Positions 1-8,780 of a stretch of 64,000 bases of DNA are shown piece after piece. The notes beneath the pieces are model-generated. The model was not told where the DNA came from and did no database searches. It saw only the letters and a program-made list of their open reading frames with translations. A program made the translations under genes and the position numbers. The first letter of the stretch is position 1; the number at the start of each line of letters is the position of its first letter. Origin of the DNA: Streptococcus porcinus (GTDB lineage Bacteria > Bacillota > Bacilli > Lactobacillales > Streptococcaceae); contig NZ_LS483388.1 in assembly GCF_900475415.1 (NCBI RefSeq), positions 1,784,001-1,848,000 on the forward strand. Reading direction: 5' to 3'.

Positions 1-822
1 TTTAAAGTAAGGAGTTGCTGCAATAATATTAGCAACATTTTCTGCCATCATCAGTTCCCTAGGGTCTTGAGTCATACGCGCTTCCTTGGTCGCAATTTTT
101 TTATTATTTCCAATAGCATCAACAAGTACAACATAATCAACATTTGTAGCATCAACTGTACAAGGAATGTTAGGGTAATCATTAAGCGTATCTGTCACAA
201 TAACAGTATAATCAGCATAATAAGAATCATCAATCGCATAACCCATAGAACCAAAATTATTTTTTCCACCAGTTCCCTTTGCGTTACCTTGTTTATCGCA
301 AGAAGCTGCTGCCATAAAAGCAATATCAATATGGACGTCTCCAGTAGATATTGCACGTGGCCGTCCTCCATGGCTTCGAATAATAGCGGGTGTTTTTAAT
401 TTTCCAGCAGAAATTACTTCGCCAATCCTACCACGGATACCTGATGTTTGAACCCCCGTCACATAGCCTGCTTCAATATAATCGGCAATTAGGTCCTGTG
501 CATCACCAAGTGAGGTTGCAGCAATCGTTAAATCTCTAACGCCAAGCTCCTCAACCAATACCTTCGTTACCGTACTCATGACATAATCTCCATTTCGGAG
601 TGCGTGGTGAAAAGAGATTGTCATTCCATCTCGAACACCAATCTTTTGACAGACTTCTTTAATTGATCCAACAACTTTACTATCTATGGGTTTAACGACT
701 GGGCAAGAGTGAGGGGCATCTTTTTTATAGATTCTGCCATCCATATAATACTTGCCTTGATAAATGTCTTTGTCCTCTCCTAACAATATTTCAGGAATAT
801 CCCGATTCACTGCGTTCTTCAT
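1..822 (-). CDS. citF: Citrate lyase alpha subunit, 5' part (cut by window edge)
   Basis: The leftward frame starts with MKNAVNRDIPEILLGE and runs open to the window edge, giving about 274 residues of a protein usually near 510. It reads as the alpha subunit (citrate:acetyl-ACP transferase) of citrate lyase, which swaps the acetyl group on the ACP subunit for citrate before cleavage. Conserved family stretches such as TISFHHALRNGDYV and GGKNNFGSMGYAIDDSYYADY are visible. It starts 15 bases after the citE stop, in the order citD-citE-citF that is standard for the complex, so the three are very likely cotranscribed. The C-terminal half and any citX or citG lie beyond the edge. Confidence 0.93.
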   Translation of the reverse strand, partial: MKNAVNRDIPEILLGEDKDIYQGKYYMDGRIYKKDAPHSCPVVKPIDSKVVGSIKEVCQKIGVRDGMTISFHHALRNGDYVMSTVTKVLVEELGVRDLTIAATSLGDAQDLIADYIEAGYVTGVQTSGIRGRIGEVISAGKLKTPAIIRSHGGRPRAISTGDVHIDIAFMAAASCDKQGNAKGTGGKNNFGSMGYAIDDSYYADYTVIVTDTLNDYPNIPCTVDATNVDYVVLVDAIGNNKKIATKEARMTQDPRELMMAENVANIIAATPYFK

Positions 823-836
823 AGTTCTATCCCTTC

Positions 837-1751
837 TTACATATCACCGTGGTAAACACCACTCGCTTTGGCCAAATCAATAATTCTTTGTGCCTCTTCA
901 AAGAATGGTTTATCAACCATTTTACCATCAACGGTGTAAACACCGACTCCATTTGTAAGCTGCTCATTCATGGAACGCAGAAGCTTCTCAGCATAAGTAA
1001 TTTCTTCTTTAGTTGGCGCAAATAACTGGTGCACCAAACGGATTTGGCGAGGATTAATAATAGATTTCCCATCAAATCCCATTTTACGATCTAATTCAAC
1101 TTCTTCGCGATAACCTTCCATATCCTCAATTCGTGGGTAATTGGTATCGTAACATTGAATGCCTGCTGCGCGTGCTGCTAGTAACATGAGCCCACGAGCT
1201 GTATTTATCTCTATACCACCCTTTTCAATTCCGACACGCATTGATTTACGGAAATCTCCGCCAGCAATGGCTACTCCAAACATTCTATCTGAAGCCATAC
1301 AAATTTCGAGGGCATTAAGAATGCCTAATGGACTTTCAAGAGCAGCCATTAATAGTGTACGCCCTTCTTCTTTACCAAACTCTCTCTCAGCTGCTAATAC
1401 AGCAGCCTCGACAGTTTTCACATCTTTAGCTGACTCGCATTTTGCTATCCTTATGCCGTCAGCCCCACCAGCTACAGCTACACGGACATCTTCTTGCCAA
1501 TGCGGTGTATCAAGTCCATTGATTCGAACTAACACTTCTGTATTCCCATAATCAATAGTCGTCAGAGCATGATAGAGGGAGAATCGGGCAGCATCTTTTT
1601 GATTCTCTGCAACAGCATCTTCTAAATCTAAAATGAGACTATCTGAGCCAAAAATATAGGCATCTTTCAGAAGTGCAGGATTTTGTGCATTTAAAAACAT
1701 CATCGTGCGACGCAAGCGATTTTTTAGTGGTTTTGATCTTGTTATTGGCAT
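837..1751 (-). CDS. citE: Citrate lyase beta subunit (citryl-ACP lyase)
   Basis: CitE cleaves citryl-ACP to oxaloacetate and acetyl-ACP. The protein has the HpcH/HpaI-type TIM-barrel signatures: RRTMMFLNAQNP near the N terminus, DSLILDLEDAV and LVRINGLDTPHW (Mg and substrate ligands), and GFDGKSIINPRQI near the C terminus. I place the start at the ATG that overlaps the citD stop as TAATG, because a purine-rich GGGGGGAA lies just before it. An ATG five codons upstream (1766) is in frame but lies inside citD without its own ribosome site. About 304 residues, close to the family norm. Confidence 0.93.
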   Translation of the reverse strand: MPITRSKPLKNRLRRTMMFLNAQNPALLKDAYIFGSDSLILDLEDAVAENQKDAARFSLYHALTTIDYGNTEVLVRINGLDTPHWQEDVRVAVAGGADGIRIAKCESAKDVKTVEAAVLAAEREFGKEEGRTLLMAALESPLGILNALEICMASDRMFGVAIAGGDFRKSMRVGIEKGGIEINTARGLMLLAARAAGIQCYDTNYPRIEDMEGYREEVELDRKMGFDGKSIINPRQIRLVHQLFAPTKEEITYAEKLLRSMNEQLTNGVGVYTVDGKMVDKPFFEEAQRIIDLAKASGVYHGDM

Positions 1752-2044
1752 TAGAGTTCCCCCCATGGAATATTACCTTTAGATAAATCATTGCTTCTAT
1801 AAATAGCAGTTTGAATGCGAGCTTTGATAGTACAATCTAAAGCACCTTTGTCAACCATTATTAGCTTACCAGAAGTGACACCTAAACGTTCAAGCACTTC
1901 ATAAACTGTTTTTTGAATGGCTAAACCATATTGATTCATGACGCTACTTTCGATGCTGACCTGCAAAGTATCGTGTGGTTCCACAATAACCTGAACATCC
2001 GAGGATTCTAATGTTCCAGCAATAGCTACTTTTTTGATTTCCAT
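1751..2044 (-). CDS. citD: Citrate lyase gamma subunit (acyl carrier protein)
   Basis: Small acyl carrier of citrate lyase, about 97 residues. It begins MEIKKVAIAGTLESSD, and Ser14 in the ESSD stretch is the usual attachment site of the phosphoribosyl-dephospho-CoA prosthetic group. The frame is open further upstream to 2125, but the ATG at 2044 has AAGGAG six bases before it and matches the normal CitD N terminus, so I choose it. First gene of the leftward cit operon. Its stop overlaps the citE start, which suggests translational coupling. Confidence 0.92.
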   Translation of the reverse strand: MEIKKVAIAGTLESSDVQVIVEPHDTLQVSIESSVMNQYGLAIQKTVYEVLERLGVTSGKLIMVDKGALDCTIKARIQTAIYRSNDLSKGNIPWGEL

Positions 2045-2286
2045 ATCATACTCCTTGAACTTTGTTACTTCCATTATAACTAGCCATAATAAGAAGTAAA
2101 AGGTCAACTTGTCATCATCTTCCATGCCAATTAGGAATAGTTGCTATTTTCTGGGGAGTTAACAAAGTCATAATAACTAGGCTTTCATTCTTCTTTTTTT
2201 CTTTCTATGGTCTACGATCCTGCTGAAAGAAACTGTTTTTTCATTGTTTTTCCCCTTTTTAGATGTTTAAAAAAAGCTGACGCGTG

Positions 2287-2292
2287 TATAAT
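2287..2292 (+). promoter_or_regulatory. -10 box for the LysR gene in the divergent cit control region
   Basis: A TATAAT hexamer lies 24 bases before the chosen LysR start. The region 2045-2315 separates the leftward citDEF genes from the rightward LysR-citC genes and should hold the controls of both. I see no good -35 box for the rightward promoter and no clear leftward promoter. Confidence 0.45.
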
Positions 2293-2315
2293 AGACAATG
2301 AAAAGAGGAGTTAAA

Positions 2316-3176
2316 ATGGACGAAAGAGACTTAGAGTTATTAGTAACTCTCGATGAGACCCACAACATTACCCATGCTGCCGATCGCCTATATGTCACAC
2401 AGTCTGCTCTATCAAAACGGATCAATGCCATTGAACGCGAATTAAACACACGAATCATGGTTCGCTCTCGTCAGGGCATTCGCTTCACAGCACAAGGTGA
2501 GACAGTTTTAAAACATGCATATGAGATAATCACAAACTTACAAAAAATGCGTGAAGAGATTGAATTACAAAAAAATCATATCTCTGGAACTTTACGCGCC
2601 GGCGTCTCCATTAACTATGCACAATATGCCTTTCCTGAAATATTAGCCCGCTATCGGCAACAATTTCCACATGTCAACATCCAAATTAAAACCAATTATA
2701 GTCGCAAAGTCTATCAAGATTTACTCTTGGGTAAGATTGATGTCGCTATTGTCCGCGGTGAATTTCAATGGAAAGAAAATAAAATTCTTCTTAAACGTGA
2801 ACGTGTCAACTTAATTAGAAGCTCAAACAATCAAGGCATTACCCTAGAACAGCTCCCCTACATCGGACGACATTCTGATGTCACTTTTGAACGGGAAGTA
2901 TCACAATGGATGCAGGAAAATCAATTGCAACCCAGCAAACATAACGGTATCATCGTTGACAATGTCAATACTTGTGTTGAAATGGTATCCCGTGGCTTAG
3001 GTTGGGCAATCGTGCCAGATATTGGTTTACACCACTTTAAGGGAGATATTCACAAGCTATCCTTCAAAAATGGAGAGCCTTTCATGCGTTCTACCTATCT
3101 ACTGTTTAACAAAGATGCCTATCAGCTCCCTCAAATCAAGGCTTTTATCAAAACAGCCCAAGTTATCTCAAACTAG
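2316..3176 (+). CDS. LysR-family transcriptional regulator of the citrate lyase locus
   Basis: About 286 residues, normal for LysR regulators. The N-terminal winged helix-turn-helix is clear (DLELLVTLDETHNITHAAD, then QSALSKRINAIERELN, residues about 4-55), followed by the ligand-binding domain (GTLRAGVSINYAQYAFPEIL and GLGWAIVPDIGL). The start at 2316 has an AGGAG site six bases upstream; an earlier ATG at 2298 overlaps that site. It sits between the leftward cit genes and citC, so control of citrate fermentation is the simplest inference. The inducer cannot be read from sequence. Confidence 0.85.
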   Translation: MDERDLELLVTLDETHNITHAADRLYVTQSALSKRINAIERELNTRIMVRSRQGIRFTAQGETVLKHAYEIITNLQKMREEIELQKNHISGTLRAGVSINYAQYAFPEILARYRQQFPHVNIQIKTNYSRKVYQDLLLGKIDVAIVRGEFQWKENKILLKRERVNLIRSSNNQGITLEQLPYIGRHSDVTFEREVSQWMQENQLQPSKHNGIIVDNVNTCVEMVSRGLGWAIVPDIGLHHFKGDIHKLSFKNGEPFMRSTYLLFNKDAYQLPQIKAFIKTAQVISN

Positions 3177-3187
3177 AAAGGATATCT

Positions 3188-4234
3188 ATGTCGATCTTTA
3201 CAGTTTCAGAAATTTTCCCCTCAGACAAGCTTAATCAAAATAAAGTCACTCAATTGTTAGAAGATGCTGGTATTAAACGAGACCAAAATTTAGACTATAC
3301 CTGTGGTATCTTCGAAGAAGATGGTACATTGATTGCTACCGGAAGCCTCTTTGCTAATAGTCTTCGCTGCTTTGCCATCTGTAAACGTTATAGCGGATCT
3401 GCCTTACTTAATACTCTAGTCACCCACTTAATTAATATTCAATTTGAACGAGGTAATACTCATCTCTTTGTCTACACCAAACCAGATACTAGTAAATTCT
3501 TCAAAGACCTAGGTTTTTATACTATTACCGAGATTCCTAATATGGTCACTTTTATGGAAAATCGCAAATCTGGCTTTGCCGATTACCTCAAAAAACTAAA
3601 AAAAGAAAGTGGTCCTAGCAAAGAAAGCGCAGCCATTGTTATGAATGCTAACCCCTTTACTTTAGGTCATCTGTACTTGGCGGAAAAAGCTTGCGCAGAG
3701 AATAAGCACGTTCATCTGTTCATGGTCAGTGAGGATAGTAGCCTCATCCCATTTGCCGTTCGCAAAGAATTAATTATGGCTGGAACCGCACATTTAGATA
3801 ATCTTTTCTATCATGAAACTGGACCTTACATCATCAGTCAGGCCACTTTCCCAAGTTATTTTCAAAAAGATCAAGAAAATGTCATTATCAGTCAGGCAAA
3901 ACTGGATATAAATATTTTTGTAGCAATTGCTCAAGAATTGGGTATCACAAGGAGGTATGTTGGTGAAGAACCAACCAGTTTTGTTACCAATCTTTACAAT
4001 GAGACCATGCAAAAACAGCTTCCCAAAAACGATATAACTTACATCATGACTCCTCGCAAGGAAATAAATGGCCAAACTATCAGTGCCTCAACTGTTCGTC
4101 AACTTATCAAGAATGGTGACATAGAATTCGTTAGAAATTTTGTGCCTAAAACCACATTTGATTACCTGACTAGCCCTAAAGCCAAAGATATTATTAACAA
4201 TATTCAGAAAAAAAATAATGTGATTCACTACTAA
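3188..4234 (+). CDS. citC: [Citrate (pro-3S)-lyase] ligase
   Basis: CitC acetylates the prosthetic group of the citrate lyase ACP with ATP and acetate, which activates the complex. The protein (348 residues) has an N-terminal GNAT-like half and a C-terminal nucleotidyltransferase half. The latter carries NPFTLGHLYLAEKA (TxGH-type nucleotide-binding motif, about residue 155) and NGQTISASTVRQLI near the end. It starts 11 bases after the LysR stop, with GAAAGGA upstream, so the two probably form one transcript. A T-tailed hairpin follows. Confidence 0.93.
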   Translation: MSIFTVSEIFPSDKLNQNKVTQLLEDAGIKRDQNLDYTCGIFEEDGTLIATGSLFANSLRCFAICKRYSGSALLNTLVTHLINIQFERGNTHLFVYTKPDTSKFFKDLGFYTITEIPNMVTFMENRKSGFADYLKKLKKESGPSKESAAIVMNANPFTLGHLYLAEKACAENKHVHLFMVSEDSSLIPFAVRKELIMAGTAHLDNLFYHETGPYIISQATFPSYFQKDQENVIISQAKLDINIFVAIAQELGITRRYVGEEPTSFVTNLYNETMQKQLPKNDITYIMTPRKEINGQTISASTVRQLIKNGDIEFVRNFVPKTTFDYLTSPKAKDIINNIQKKNNVIHY

Positions 4235-4266
4235 AATACTTATAACTGACGGTTTTTCTCATATTT

Positions 4267-4305
4267 AACAAAAGATATTCCACTTTATCTTTTGTTTTTT
4301 TTTAA
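4267..4305 (+). terminator. Rho-independent terminator after citC
   Basis: An 11-bp perfect stem (AACAAAAGATA / TATCTTTTGTT) with an 8-base loop is followed by a long T run, 30 bases after the citC stop. Confidence 0.8.
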
Positions 4306-4309
4306 AAGG

Positions 4310-4869
4310 TATGCTTTTCACATATCTGTCTCATGATAGCTGATTAATATTTGACACCAAGTTAGTCGTAATATCCTATATAAGTAACTATAAACGATAT
4401 CTATAGACTATTTGTATAAAAAGCATACCAAATAACTTCCTTCAAACATGTGCAGATAAAAAATTGACTAGCACCCTATCATTAGAAGCAGACCCCATTA
4501 AGTTTTGCCGCTAATAAATAGTTATAGAGTTATCCTTGTCATTCTATTCTACAAAGCTATTGACAGCTCTTCCTAAAAGAATAGCACTTTAGATACACAC
4601 AAAAATAGCCTACTACAGTTATAGTAGGCTATTTTCAATTTCTATAGTAAATTACTATTTTTACTTATCATTAGGATTGGACGATTATATACTTTTTACC
4701 AATAAAAGAGGATAAGGTCGTTAACATTCTTTGTCTATGCTCATAACCCTGAAATCCCTTATGAAGTTTTTGCGTTAGTCGTATGAGAAGTCATCTAGAA
4801 AAATAAAGTAATACGAAGGCATCTGTTTTTCAGCTATGTCTACGACGATTTTGTCCTATTTTTTAGCCA
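4310..4869. other. Gene-poor stretch between citC and the amidase gene
   Basis: About 560 bases without a convincing gene. It holds one strong hairpin (4602-4635). A short rightward frame near 4718-4790 reads FFVYAHNPEIPYEVFALVV before a stop; it may be a relic of a lost gene but I cannot name it. Nothing else here is recognisable. Confidence 0.5.
4602..4635. terminator. Isolated bidirectional hairpin terminator
   Basis: A 14-bp perfect stem (AAAATAGCCTACTA / TAGTAGGCTATTTT) with a 6-base loop. It can end transcripts from either side. It lies 235 bases beyond the amidase stop and 370 beyond citC, so it may mark the end of a lost gene. Confidence 0.65.
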
Positions 4870-6426
4870 TTATTTTCCTATACCAGCTAAAGTGGGAGCT
4901 TTTCTTAATTTAGTTTCTTGTTCGAGTGCATACGCAAAATCTATTATCTTCGCATCATCATTTTTAAAACTTGTAAAAGTAGCACCATAAGGGATACTTT
5001 CTTTGTCTATTCCCATTGGAATTGTCACTTCTGAATATCCTGCAACTGCAGGTAAAAAAACTCCCTCATCATTAAAGGATACTAGGGCATCAAGTTTATA
5101 TTTCTTTTGTAACGTTATTAGTTTTTTTTGCGCAAGTTTAACTTGTTGTTTAACAAATTTAGGATTATTTTTTGTTTTTATAGCTGTTTCTAGATGTTCT
5201 TGTCCAAACTTAGCTCTTTTACCTAAGTCTTTTTTATTATAAGTCACTAACTCTTCTAACGATTTAAATGGGAGACTATTTTTCTTACTAAACTCACTAA
5301 CAGCTTGTGGGAATTCTGAATTAATTAATTTAATATTATCCATTCCTTCATAATCAAAGTTTACAACTTCCACCCTTGCCCCAAGTTTTTGAAGTACTAT
5401 TTTAAGTTTTTTAGCATTTGACTGATCTGATTTTATAAAACCTATTCTCGCTCCTTTTAATGCTGTTCGATCTAGCTGTTTTATTTTATGACTTGAGTTA
5501 TTTATGATCGAATTGTACACTAACTTAGCATCGATTACAGATTTTGCAATAACACCAACAGTATCCAATGATGGACTAAGCGGAAATATTCCTTCTCCTG
5601 ATACTAAATGATGTGGTGGTTTCATACCAACAACAGAATTAATATATGATGGGGAGATAATGGATCCCGTTGTCTCAGTTGCTATTGATGCCACACCCAT
5701 ATTAGATGTCACACTAACTGCACTTCCAGCACTTGAGCCAAGTGGAGATAATTCTAGAGGTTTGTATGGATTGATAGTTTGTCCTATAGAACTTGAATAG
5801 CCATTAGGCATGTTGGGAGATACATAGTTTGCAAGCTCAGAAAGGTTAGCCTTACCAAGTATAATAACATTACTGCGTTTAAGACGCTTGATAACATCAG
5901 CATCTTTTTGGGGGATAAAGTTTTTTAGACCTTCCATACCTACAGTAGTTGTAATATTTTTAGTTAGTATATTATCTTTTACCGTGATTGGCATCCCAAA
6001 GAGACTATTATTGTGTTTAAAATCTTTCGTTTCATCGTACTTCTTAGCTTCTTTAATCGCGTAAGGATTTATAGCTGCAATGGCATTTAGTCCCTTATCA
6101 GTCTTATCTAAATGTCTAATCCGATCAAGATAGAAAGCTGTCAATTCAGTATATGTTAATTTATTGTCATAAATAGCTTTTTGAATGCTCTCTATGTCTT
6201 TTTCTATAATCAGTTTTTCTTTTTTGCGAACAGCTTCTAAATTAATTCCAACCAATTGTTCATCAATCGTTTTTATTACTTTATCTTGATTATACTGCAT
6301 ATACTGAGCTTTAGCTATTTCACCACTCCTAACACTAGGCACCAAAATCATAAGCAAAAACAAACAAAAAGTCAGAGATACCCCTACTAAACCTACTGAT
6401 TTAAAAGCAAATAACCTATCCTTCAT
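4870..6426 (-). CDS. Membrane-anchored or secreted amidase-signature-family protein
   Basis: The 518-residue protein starts with a charged segment and a hydrophobic stretch (about residues 10-32), then an amidase-signature domain. All three parts of the Ser-cisSer-Lys triad are visible: Lys in PITVKDNI, the Gly/Ser-rich LSPLGSSAGSAVSV with the cis-Ser, and the nucleophile in ETTGSIISPS. Families with this fold hydrolyse amides (GatA, fatty-acid amidases, secreted streptococcal amidases), and the substrate here is unknown. The N-terminal segment puts the enzyme outside the membrane, unlike GatA. AGGAGG lies five bases before the ATG. It stands alone between decayed or accessory genes. Confidence 0.8.
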   Translation of the reverse strand: MKDRLFAFKSVGLVGVSLTFCLFLLMILVPSVRSGEIAKAQYMQYNQDKVIKTIDEQLVGINLEAVRKKEKLIIEKDIESIQKAIYDNKLTYTELTAFYLDRIRHLDKTDKGLNAIAAINPYAIKEAKKYDETKDFKHNNSLFGMPITVKDNILTKNITTTVGMEGLKNFIPQKDADVIKRLKRSNVIILGKANLSELANYVSPNMPNGYSSSIGQTINPYKPLELSPLGSSAGSAVSVTSNMGVASIATETTGSIISPSYINSVVGMKPPHHLVSGEGIFPLSPSLDTVGVIAKSVIDAKLVYNSIINNSSHKIKQLDRTALKGARIGFIKSDQSNAKKLKIVLQKLGARVEVVNFDYEGMDNIKLINSEFPQAVSEFSKKNSLPFKSLEELVTYNKKDLGKRAKFGQEHLETAIKTKNNPKFVKQQVKLAQKKLITLQKKYKLDALVSFNDEGVFLPAVAGYSEVTIPMGIDKESIPYGATFTSFKNDDAKIIDFAYALEQETKLRKAPTLAGIGK

Positions 6427-6563
6427 AGAACCTCCTTATTGAAAAGTATAAAAATAATTTCTAAATCATGTGATTTTTGTGTCACTTACATAATACAAAA
6501 ATCCAAAAAGTTTGTCTATCCATTTTTCTTTTTTAAGTCGAACAGTTCATTGATTTTTTAAGT

Positions 6564-7094
6564 TTATTTGAAAGCTTTTACCTGTTGAATCTCTTTATTA
6601 ATATCATCAATAACCGTAGATTTATGATTTTGATAGGCTTCTGGCTTATCTTTATATTTCTTACTCGCTTCGACTTTCACCTCTAAATAACGATTGAATG
6701 CTGTCTTATTTTCTGTTAAGTAATCTCTAAATCGTAACTCTTGTAAACCTTTCGGATCTCCCTTTTCATAAAAATGTAGGTGTACTAAGTGATTTATTTT
6801 GTCTTTAGCATACTTTACAAAATATTTTCTTCCAGAAATCCCATTCTCACCTTTAGCAACATATCCAGCTTGCAGCATGGAATCATTATAAGTATCTACC
6901 ATACTAATAGTGTTAACAAATATGAGTACATCAATTATCGGTTTAGAAGCCATACCTTTGATTGAAGTTGACCCAAAATGATGACATTCTAATTCTAGGC
7001 CACTTAATAGTTTAGTAAGTTCTTCTTTAATTTCTTGATACTGCTCTGGCCATTTATTATTATATAGTTCGAGTTTCATTTCTCGCTGTATCAT
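6564..7094 (-). CDS. GrpB-family (UPF0157) nucleotidyltransferase-like protein
   Basis: 176 residues. HHFGSTSIKGMASKPIIDVLIFV is the signature of the GrpB/UPF0157 family, a nucleotidyltransferase-fold group related to DUF3422-type and CoaE-fused proteins; the GS and D-x-(L/I) positions match the catalytic motif. The cellular role of this family is not settled. GGAG lies eight bases before the ATG. It is 32 bases downstream of the MepB-like gene on the same strand, so a two-gene unit is likely. Its 5' end and leader resemble a second, truncated copy at 11034-11090 inside the IME. Confidence 0.8.
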   Translation of the reverse strand: MIQREMKLELYNNKWPEQYQEIKEELTKLLSGLELECHHFGSTSIKGMASKPIIDVLIFVNTISMVDTYNDSMLQAGYVAKGENGISGRKYFVKYAKDKINHLVHLHFYEKGDPKGLQELRFRDYLTENKTAFNRYLEVKVEASKKYKDKPEAYQNHKSTVIDDINKEIQQVKAFK

Positions 7095-7133
7095 TAATAC
7101 ACTCCTTCTTTACTAAAATTGCTAGCTTACAAG
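7077..7133. repeat. Direct repeat, copy 1 (leader and first codons of the GrpB-like gene)
   Basis: 57 bases matching 11034-11090 at 48 of 57 positions, in the same orientation. This copy covers the ribosome-binding site and first codons of the GrpB-like gene plus the gap behind the MepB-like gene. Confidence 0.8.
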
Positions 7134-7558
7134 AATTTAAAATATTTTAATTGCCAATTTTGGGTTGACTGAGCTGATTTATTCAAATTGGTACACCAAG
7201 GTGGATAAAAACGCATAGCCATTTTACCCTTACTTTGTTCTGAAAATATTATATTCCGTTTTATGGCATCATTATTTGGAATAATAAACACACCTCGCTG
7301 ATTATGATCTATGACAACAATTATTAACTCTTCACCTAAGTCATTCTCGGAAAAAGGGATATTTTTTCCGTTACTATTTTTCTGCCAAAATGTAGTGAAA
7401 TAACCATCTTTTTTTGGTGTTTTCTTAGCTAAACGACATCTTTTAATTGTTTGATATTCTTTATTAAATAAGATAATACCCTCATAATCATTATTCCACT
7501 TATCTTGTACCATATCAAGATCTGGATAAATATCTTTTAGTAGTTTAATTAATTTCAA
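7127..7558 (-). CDS. MepB-family protein, possibly missing its N terminus
   Basis: 143 residues with the MepB-family pattern: NNDYEGIILFNKE, RLAKKTPKKDGYFTTFWQKN, and a C-terminal MRFYPPWC stretch. MepB is named from the S. aureus mepRAB multidrug locus, and its function is unknown. The only usable start is a TTG at 7558, and no good ribosome site precedes it. Just upstream another frame encodes a peptide ending NSWEPRIEIN and then stops, so the true 5' end may be lost or frameshifted. Low GC, in line with the accessory neighbourhood. Confidence 0.65.
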   Translation of the reverse strand: MKLIKLLKDIYPDLDMVQDKWNNDYEGIILFNKEYQTIKRCRLAKKTPKKDGYFTTFWQKNSNGKNIPFSENDLGEELIIVVIDHNQRGVFIIPNNDAIKRNIIFSEQSKGKMAMRFYPPWCTNLNKSAQSTQNWQLKYFKFL

Positions 7559-8122
7559 TTCGTGGTTCCCAACTATTTTTTAAAAATTCGACACTTCCAT
7601 AAGCATTACAAATAGATCTAAATGGCTCCTTTCATAACTAGTCCTCATTTTTCCAGGTAGTTACTGTTTCACTCTTTATACTCTATTGAAAAACACCCGC
7701 AAATACCAACTAAGAAAACTATAAACCAGGAAACTTTCTCAATTGTCACGTTTTGTCACTAAAATTATTCCACATAAAGTTTCCATCCGCAACAATTTTA
7801 AATTCTTTTTTGCTAGCTTTCGCTGCATAATCAACAGACTTGTATAGTGCTCGTTCCAACAAAATCACCATCCCAAAAAAGAAAGCTTATGATACCTAGA
7901 CTTCCAAACAGCATACATAAAGCAATAAGACATGGAATGGATTTATTTAATTTCCTAGATTCTTCGGTAGTGAGTAACTTACTTTTATCAGCGGCCAACA
8001 TCTCTCAGTTTTAGTGTTGTAATAGATAACCCCATTACTAGTTTCTCCAATATCTATTTTTATCCTTAAATCCATTCTTATCAAAAACCCTATCACTTCT
8101 ATCCAATTTTCACCCGAAGCCT
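7559..8122. other. Decayed sequence left of the IME
   Basis: About 560 bases with no intact gene. Leftward fragments in shifting frames are visible (ETSNGVIYYNTKTERCWPL near 8050, then the short frame at 7831-8001). I read this as a degraded small-protein gene. The host ebfC promoter lies at its right end. Confidence 0.5.
7831..8001 (-). pseudogene. Remnant of a small membrane-protein gene
   Basis: A 56-residue frame starts MLAADKSKLLTTEESRKL and then has one hydrophobic segment (CLIALCMLFGSLGIISFLFW) before a stop. Coding-like sequence continues upstream in a different frame, so this looks like part of a frameshifted gene. I do not recognise the family, and it could also be a genuine small ORF. 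Confidence 0.35.
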
Positions 8123-8151
8123 ATGACACTCCTCATTTCCTATGCTATAAT
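8123..8151 (+). promoter_or_regulatory. Original ebfC promoter, now separated from the gene
   Basis: ATGACA and TATAAT are spaced 17 bases apart, with an extended -10 (TGCTATAAT). AAGGAG follows at 8173-8178, then an ATG in the same sequence context as the ebfC start at 22247. The intact ebfC now lies 14 kb away, so this looks like the native promoter stranded by insertion of the element. Confidence 0.7.
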
Positions 8152-8184
8152 ATTACAGTAATCACTTTTACTAAGGAGAACAAT

Positions 8185-8204
8185 AAATTATGATGAACAT
8201 GCAA
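8185..8204 (+). repeat. Left attachment site of the IME (attL)
   Basis: The 20 bases AAATTATGATGAACATGCAA are identical to 22242-22261, where they contain the first codons of ebfC. The flanking bases differ, so this is the expected core repeat of site-specific integration into the 5' end of ebfC. Confidence 0.88.
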
Positions 8205-8276
8205 GACTTGCTCCACGATTTTTTATGTCTTTTTATCATCAGAAAAGTTGATTTAAAGCCTTTCTTAGTTCACTAA
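8190..8276 (+). other. Chimeric 28-residue ORF at attL
   Basis: The first five codons of ebfC (MMNMQ) are fused to element sequence, giving a 28-residue peptide that ends at TAA. The stranded ebfC promoter and ribosome site lie upstream, so it is probably transcribed and translated. It is most likely a by-product of integration. Confidence 0.5.
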
Positions 8277-8347
8277 ATTAAACTATAATCATTTAAATTT
8301 ATTACAATCAGACAAAAAATAGACAATGACAGTATCAAAATGTACTT

Positions 8348-8385
8348 AAATAGCTTTCATCATTCCGATGGAAGCTATTTTTATA
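8348..8385 (+). terminator. Terminator just inside the left end of the IME
   Basis: A 14-bp stem with one G-T pair (AAATAGCTTTCATC / GATGGAAGCTATTT) and a 5-base loop is followed by T-rich sequence. It would stop transcription entering from the stranded ebfC promoter and shield the leftward cargo genes. Confidence 0.7.
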
Positions 8386-8429
8386 TTTTTTTGTAAATTT
8401 ATTATCAACATAATATGGCAAGTTTGAAA

Positions 8430-8780
8430 TCATGGTAGCCACCATATCCAATCTGTTTGTTCTATATATTCTGTTTCTTCTTTTACATAATCGTAAAATA
8501 TATAATCCAATCCAGAATATTGATTTATTATTTTGTCTGCTTGCTTTATTTTCTTTTTAAATATTTTTATTTGTTTGTTAGCACTTTCAGTATTATCAGT
8601 TTCTTTATTAGTATTTTTTAAATAAGACATCTTTTTTTGAAAATGTTTTTTTGCTATTATCGCAAAATATTGATCCTCAGTTTTATTATATGACTTTAAT
8701 AATTCTTTTGACTGCGAATTATTTTTATCTATATAAACCTCAATATAATTAAGGATATCATTTCTTCGAAAGACATCCAT
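8430..8780 (-). CDS. Hypothetical protein, likely truncated at its 5' end
   Basis: 116 residues from the first ATG (MDVFRRNDILNYIEVYIDKN), rich in Lys, Asn and Glu, with a predicted helical middle and a C terminus ending TDWIWWLP. No family is recognised. The same frame stays open upstream to 9059 and there encodes a hydrophobic segment (INFFKSILVILATYTGVVYA) followed by a helical stretch. That extra part looks coding but has no ATG, GTG or TTG. A different frame begins with an ATG near 9085 (MVKRNGKEILNLK), so a frameshift near 9050 is plausible. The intact product would then be a membrane-anchored protein of about 210 residues. It lies downstream of the OLD-like gene on the same strand. Confidence 0.5.
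   Translation of the reverse strand: MDVFRRNDILNYIEVYIDKNNSQSKELLKSYNKTEDQYFAIIAKKHFQKKMSYLKNTNKETDNTESANKQIKIFKKKIKQADKIINQYSGLDYIFYDYVKEETEYIEQTDWIWWLP

Noticed and set aside
1159..1551. Rightward 130-residue frame inside citE
   Set aside because: It lies fully opposite a strongly conserved gene and has no ribosome site or family features; it is a shadow frame.
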